In this document: piece by piece, positions 60,052 through 64,000 of the stretch | Layout: the number at the start of each line of letters is the position of its first letter | Numbering within the stretch: position 1 is the first letter of the stretch | Origin: Manis javanica | Lineage: Eukaryota > Chordata > Mammalia > Pholidota > Manidae | NCBI RefSeq assembly: GCF_040802235.1 | Contig: NC_133169.1 | Location: forward strand, 42,229,034 to 42,293,033 | Direction: 5' to 3' | DNA: 64,000 bases | Translations under genes and position numbers: made by a program | Notes under the pieces: generated by a model | Databases searched by the model: none | Told to the model about the DNA's origin: nothing | What the model saw: the letters and a program-made list of their open reading frames with translations, nothing else

Positions 60052-61940
60052 TAGAGGATTAAAGATGGTGGCGCGAGAGGAGAGACAGAGGCTTCTTCCT
60101 GAAACTGGATACAATTAGAAAATTTAATTGGCTCTACTAGTCCTGGGAGAGCAAGAGGAAAAAGGATGGCATCATGCTGCACACACCTGGAGAAAAGAGC
60201 AGACCTCAACAAATTGGGTAAAGTACCAGAGCTGTGACTCTGCAGGACCCGAGCCCCTCACCCACCCCAGCTCACTGGTGGGAGGAAGACAAATGGAACA
60301 GAGAGGGAGTGGAAGGCTTGGGACTGCTGAATACCTAGCTCCAGAGATCTGCTCTGGGAGCACAAACCTACATTTCATGGTTCTTTCATGAGACTCGCAT
60401 GACTACCGGGTTTGAAAGTTAATACAGGCACAGTTCCTGGGGACACTGGGATTCTGGCTGCTTGTGGAAAGCAGGGATCCATATCTGGCTGATCTGGGAC
60501 AAAAACTTATACCTATGTCACCGGCCAACTGGCTCAGGCAGTGGAGACAGGCACAGCAGCCAGGAGGTGGGGAACAGCACTTTCCTCCCCCCAGGCACCA
60601 GTACCACACCCCTGTGACCCCCAACATTGCTTCGGGGGCTCAGCAACTCCAGAGTGGAACTTCTGGACACTGGAGGGCACCATATACAAACATGAAACGC
60701 CAAAGGAACCTTGTACAGAGTAAAATGGTTAATACAACTCCCCAGAGAGATTTAAATGATAGAGACCTCATGACTCTTCCTGAAGGGGAGTTCAAAATAA
60801 AAATCATCAACATCCTAATGGAGGTAAGGAAAGACAACCAAGAACTCAGGAATGAATTCAGGTCAGAGATCCAATCATTAAAGAACACGATGGAGGGTAT
60901 TAATAGCAGGTTGGATACGGTGGAGGAGACAATAAATGAAATAGAAACTAGAGAAGAGGAATGCAAAAAAGCTGAAGCACAGAGAGAAAAAAGGATCTCT
61001 AAAAGTGAAAGAATATTGAGAGAACTGTGTGACCAATCCAGGTGGAACAATGTTCACATTATAGGGATACCAGAGGAAGAAGAGAGAGAGAGGGAGATAG
61101 AAAGTGCCTTTGAGGAGGTAGTTGCTGAAAAGTTCCCCAATCTGGGGAAGGATATAGTCTGTCAGGCCATGGAGATCCACGTATCCCCCAACACAAGGGA
61201 CCCAAGGAGGACAACAGCAAGATACATAGTAATTAGGGTGGGAAAGATCAAGGATAAGGACAGACTGTTGAAGGCAGTCAGAGGCAGAAATAAGATCACA
61301 TACAGAGGAAGGTGCATCAGACTAACATCAGACTTCTCAGCAGAAACCTTGCAGGCCAGAAGGGAGTGGCAAGAAGTATTAAATGCCATGAAGCAGAAGG
61401 GCCTGGAACCAAGATTGCTTTATCCAGCAAGATTATCACTTAAATTTGAAGGAGGGATTGAACAATTTCCAGATAAGCAAAGGCTGAGAGAGTTTACCTC
61501 CTACAAACCATCTCTGCAGTCTATGTTGGCGGGACTGCTACAGATGGAAGTGTTCCTAGGGTTAGAAAGCTGTCACCAGATGTAGTAAAATCACGGTAGA
61601 GAGGGTGGAGCAGCTGATTGTGAGGCAAATGCAAAATTAAATTGAATATCCCCAAAGTCAATCAAGGGATAGACAAAAAGTACAGAATTTGATACCTAAT
61701 ATATGAAGAATGAAGGAGGAAGAAAAAGGAGGAGAAATAGAAAAGAACCTTTAGATAGTGTTTGTAACAGCATATTAAGTGAGTTAAGTTGGACTCTTAG
61801 ATAGTAAGGAAAGTAACCTGGAACCTTTGGTAACCATAAATCTAAGGCCTGAAATGGCAATAGGAGCATACCTATCAGTAATCACCCTAAATGTAAATGG
61901 ACTGAATGCACAAATCAAGGGACATGGAGTCACTGAATGG
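60052..61940 (+). mobile_element. L1 with intact ORF1, 3'-truncated in early ORF2
   Basis: It opens with GAGGATTAAAGATGGTGG (L1 5' end) and a 640-bp 5' UTR, then an intact ORF1. An inter-ORF segment follows, and ORF2 begins at 61854 (MAIGAYLSVITLNVNG). After about 29 codons (GVTEWM) the sequence switches to another L1's 5' UTR. L1s normally lose their 5' end, so the missing 3' end points to deletion or recombination with the following element. Confidence 0.88.
60692..61585 (+). CDS. L1 ORF1p, intact RNA-binding chaperone (297 aa)
   Basis: The only complete L1 protein in the window. ORF1p is a trimeric nucleic-acid chaperone that coats L1 RNA. Order: basic N-terminus (MKRQRNLVQSK), coiled coil (~residues 45-115; NELRSE/IQSLKNTMEGINSRLD-type heptads), the SERILREL linker, RRM (~120-205; NNVHIIGIPEEEE, ARYIVIRVGKIKDKDRLLKAVR), and C-terminal domain (~210-290; IRLTSDFSAETLQARREW, LEPRLLYPARLSLKFEG, FPDKQRLREF). 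I chose the ATG at 60692 because the other copies start MKRQ. The frame is also open 76 codons upstream, to an ATG at 60464 inside the 5' UTR. It could still be translated, but its partner ORF2 is gone. Confidence 0.88.
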   Translation: MKRQRNLVQSKMVNTTPQRDLNDRDLMTLPEGEFKIKIINILMEVRKDNQELRNEFRSEIQSLKNTMEGINSRLDTVEETINEIETREEECKKAEAQREKRISKSERILRELCDQSRWNNVHIIGIPEEEEREREIESAFEEVVAEKFPNLGKDIVCQAMEIHVSPNTRDPRRTTARYIVIRVGKIKDKDRLLKAVRGRNKITYRGRCIRLTSDFSAETLQARREWQEVLNAMKQKGLEPRLLYPARLSLKFEGGIEQFPDKQRLREFTSYKPSLQSMLAGLLQMEVFLGLESCHQM

Positions 61941-62087
61941 ATGCATGGGGTCCGGCGCCCACAGATAAAGAAAAGCGAGCAAATTTTTTTTAAATTAATT
62001 ATTATTATTTTTTTTTGCGAGTGCTTTTTGGAAGTCTTAAAGGGACAGGAACCCCAAAACCAGAAGAAAGCGTCCCAGAACACTTAG
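61854..62087 (+). pseudogene. Truncated L1 ORF2 start
   Basis: MAIGAYLSVITLNVNGLNAQ is the endonuclease N-terminus, including the Asn that corresponds to the metal-site Asn. From HGVRRPQIKKSEQ onward the frame is antisense-free 5'-UTR text of the next L1, so only ~29 authentic codons remain. Confidence 0.8.
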
Positions 62088-62240
62088 TCCAGCAACAGGG
62101 AATCTGAGGATCTCCGGGCATTCTAACTCCCTGGGCAGCAGGGAGCACGGAGGCCTCTCACAGAGATAAATAGCCTCCCAGCCGCTACCCCTCCAAGGCA
62201 GCTCCACCATATAGGAGCAGTAGCCCTAGGCAAGGGCTAC

Positions 62241-62870
62241 TTGATGGAATAGAAACCAGAGAACAGGAAGGCATAGAAGCTGACATAGAGAGAGATAAAA
62301 TTATCTCCAGGAATGAAACAATATTAAAAGAACTATGTGAATAATCCAAAAGGAACAATATCAATATTATAGGGGTACCAGAAGAAGAAGAGAGAGAAAA
62401 AGGGATAGAAAGTGTCTTTGAAGAAATAATTGCTGAAGACTTCCCCAAACTGGGGGATGAAATAATTGAACAGACCATGGAAATACACAGAAATCCCAAC
62501 AGAAAGGACCCAAGGAGGACAACACAAAGACACATAATAATTAAAATGGCAAAGATCAAGGACAAGGAAAGAGTTTTAAAGGCAGCTAGAGAGGAAAAGG
62601 TCACCTATAGAGGAAAACCATCAGGCTATCATCAGACTTCTTGACAGAAACATTACAGACCTGAAGAGAATGGCATGATATATTTAATGCAATGAAATAG
62701 AAGGGCCTTGAACCAAGGATACTGTATCCAGCAGGATTATCATTTAAATATGATGGAGGGATTAAACAATTCCAGACAAGTAAAAGTTGAGGGAATTTGC
62801 CTCCCACAAACCACCTCTACAGGGTATTTTAGAGGGACTGTTCCAGAAAGGAGTACCCCTAAAACTAAAC
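62241..62870 (+). pseudogene. L1 ORF1 remnant lacking the N-terminal half
   Basis: It lacks the first ~85 codons. A stop codon (TAA at about 62342) falls before the RRM, and another stop falls in the C-terminal domain where the canonical ETLQ region reads as a broken frame (TTGACAGAAAC near 62640). Homologous to the intact ORF1 at 60692. Confidence 0.78.
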
Positions 62871-63161
62871 AGATGTCACCAAAGAAAATAAAATCACAGC
62901 AAAGAAAGCAGACCAACCAAATACTAACTAAAGGCAAAAAAATAAAATCAACTACCCACTAAAAGCAGTTAAAGGAAACACTAAAGAACACAGAATAAAA
63001 CAACCAACATATAAAGAATGGAGGAGGAGGAATAAGAAGGGAGAGAAGAAAAGAATCTCCAGACAGTGTATATAACAACTCAATAAGCAAGCTAAGTTAG
63101 GCAGTAAGATACTAAAGAGGTTAACCTTGAACCTTTGGTAAACACGAATCTAAAGCCTGCA

Positions 63162-64000
63162 ATGGCAATAAGTACATATCTTTCAATAGTCACCCTAAAT
63201 GTAAATGGACTGAATGCACCAATCAAAAGACACAGAGCAACAGAATGGATAAAAAAGCAACACCCATCTATATGCTGCTTACAAAAAACTCACCTCAAAC
63301 CCAAAGACATGCACAGACTAAAAGTCAAGGGATGGAAAAACATATTTCAGGCAAACAACAGAGAGAAGAAAGCAGGGGTCACAGTACTAATATCAGACAA
63401 AATAGACTTCAAAACAAAGAAACTAACAAGAGATAAAGAAGGATATTACATAATGATAAAGGGCACAGTCCAACAAGAGGATATAACTATTCTAAATATA
63501 TATGTACCCAACACAGGAGCCCCAGAATATGTGAAACAAATACCAACAGAACTGAAGGGGGAAATAGACTGCAATGCATTCATTTTAGGAAACTTCAACA
63601 TGCCACTCACCCAACAGTATAGATCCACCGGGCAGAAAATAAGTAAGGACACGGAGGCACTGAACAACACAGTAGAACAGATGGACCTAATAGACATCTA
63701 TAGAACTCTACATCCAAAAGCAACAGCAAATACATTCTTCTCAAGTGCACATGTAACATTGTCCAGAATAGATGACATACTAGCTCACAGAAAGAGCCTC
63801 AGTAAATTCCAAAATATTGAAATTCTACCAACCAACTTTTCAGACCACAAAGGTATAAAACTAGAAATAAATTCTACAAAGAAAACAAAAAGGCTCACAA
63901 ACACATGGAGGCTTAACAGCATGCTCCTAAATAATCAATGGATCAAAGAACAAATTAAAATAGAGATCAAAGAATATATGGAAACAAATGACAACAACAA
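63162..64000 (+). CDS. L1 ORF2, 5' part (endonuclease domain), frame open to window end
   Basis: From ATG GCA ATA AGT (MAISTYLSIVTLNVNGLN) the frame is open for all 279 visible codons. These cover the AP-type endonuclease (~1-235) and the start of the linker. Retained features are the Asn at residue 13, SRIDD, and FSDHKGIKL with the catalytic His. Two catalytic positions are changed: CLQKTHL has Lys for the metal-binding Glu (residue 42, codon 63285), and GNFNMPL has Asn for the catalytic Asp (residue 144, codon 63591). The copy at 17.5-23.5 kb has QETH and GDFN. The endonuclease is therefore probably dead despite the open frame. What follows is outside the window. Confidence 0.85.
   Translation, partial: MAISTYLSIVTLNVNGLNAPIKRHRATEWIKKQHPSICCLQKTHLKPKDMHRLKVKGWKNIFQANNREKKAGVTVLISDKIDFKTKKLTRDKEGYYIMIKGTVQQEDITILNIYVPNTGAPEYVKQIPTELKGEIDCNAFILGNFNMPLTQQYRSTGQKISKDTEALNNTVEQMDLIDIYRTLHPKATANTFFSSAHVTLSRIDDILAHRKSLSKFQNIEILPTNFSDHKGIKLEINSTKKTKRLTNTWRLNSMLLNNQWIKEQIKIEIKEYMETNDNN

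Larger units (their letters stand above)
61941..64000 (+). mobile_element. L1 with internally deleted 5' UTR/ORF1, continuing past the window
   Basis: It starts mid 5' UTR (AAAGAAAAGCGAG, then GGAAGTCTTAAAGGGACAGG after an AT-rich insert). Near 62241 it jumps to the middle of ORF1 (IETREQEGIEADIERDK). The ORF1 remainder has a stop at about 62341 (CEx, then SKRNNINIIGVPEEE) and further breaks. The C-terminal domain is recognisable to about 62870. ORF2 starts at 63162 and is still open at the window edge. Confidence 0.85.

Overview
The window is nuclear DNA of a placental mammal. It has no operons, ribosome binding sites or compact coding. It holds LINE-1 (L1) copies of several ages, endogenous retrovirus (ERV) relics, one intact olfactory receptor (OR) gene and one broken OR gene in AT-rich DNA. 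The young L1 family, with a G-rich 3' UTR ending near GATTAATGATACC, and the L1/ERV composite described below look lineage-restricted. I suspect a pangolin, but only from memory of such repeats and with low confidence.

Layout. 1-1080: two young L1 3' ends, one inserted in the other's tail. 2394-3326 (-): intact class II OR. 3.4-8.3 kb: AT-rich DNA with old L1 relics and a solo LTR (7091-7415). 8.3-13.1 kb: old L1 split by a younger L1 with a 16-bp target-site duplication (TSD). 13.1-15.65 kb: intergenic DNA with old L1 ends. 15.65-23.48 kb (-): full-length L1 followed by an ERV env/LTR segment, both inside one TSD pair. 23.5-25.4 kb (+): related ERV piece in the opposite orientation. 27.1-29.3 kb: ancient L1. 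31.8-32.7 kb (-): OR14-like pseudogene. 33-41 kb: mostly intergenic, with a sharp inverted duplication at 37.72-38.12 kb. 41.4-47.5 kb (-): second full-length L1. 47.6-49.9 kb (+): ERV 3' end with a complete 1.1-kb LTR. 51.54-59.53 kb (-): degraded provirus with paired 325-bp LTRs and gag-pol remnants, whose env position is occupied by another composite copy and a 1.4-kb, 10-bp-unit minisatellite. 60.05-64 kb (+): an L1 with intact ORF1 but truncated ORF2, fused to another L1 whose ORF2 frame leaves the window open.

The host genes are chemosensory receptors on the minus strand. An OR5V1-like gene with an OR14-like pseudogene recalls the MHC-linked OR cluster, but this is inference. The remainder is a layered transposon record. 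The strongest unusual signals are the L1/ERV composite with a second copy ending at the same retroviral poly(A) site, a 147/148-identical inverted duplication that looks like a template switch, and a provirus inserted in one of two paralogous segments so that the other serves as the empty site.
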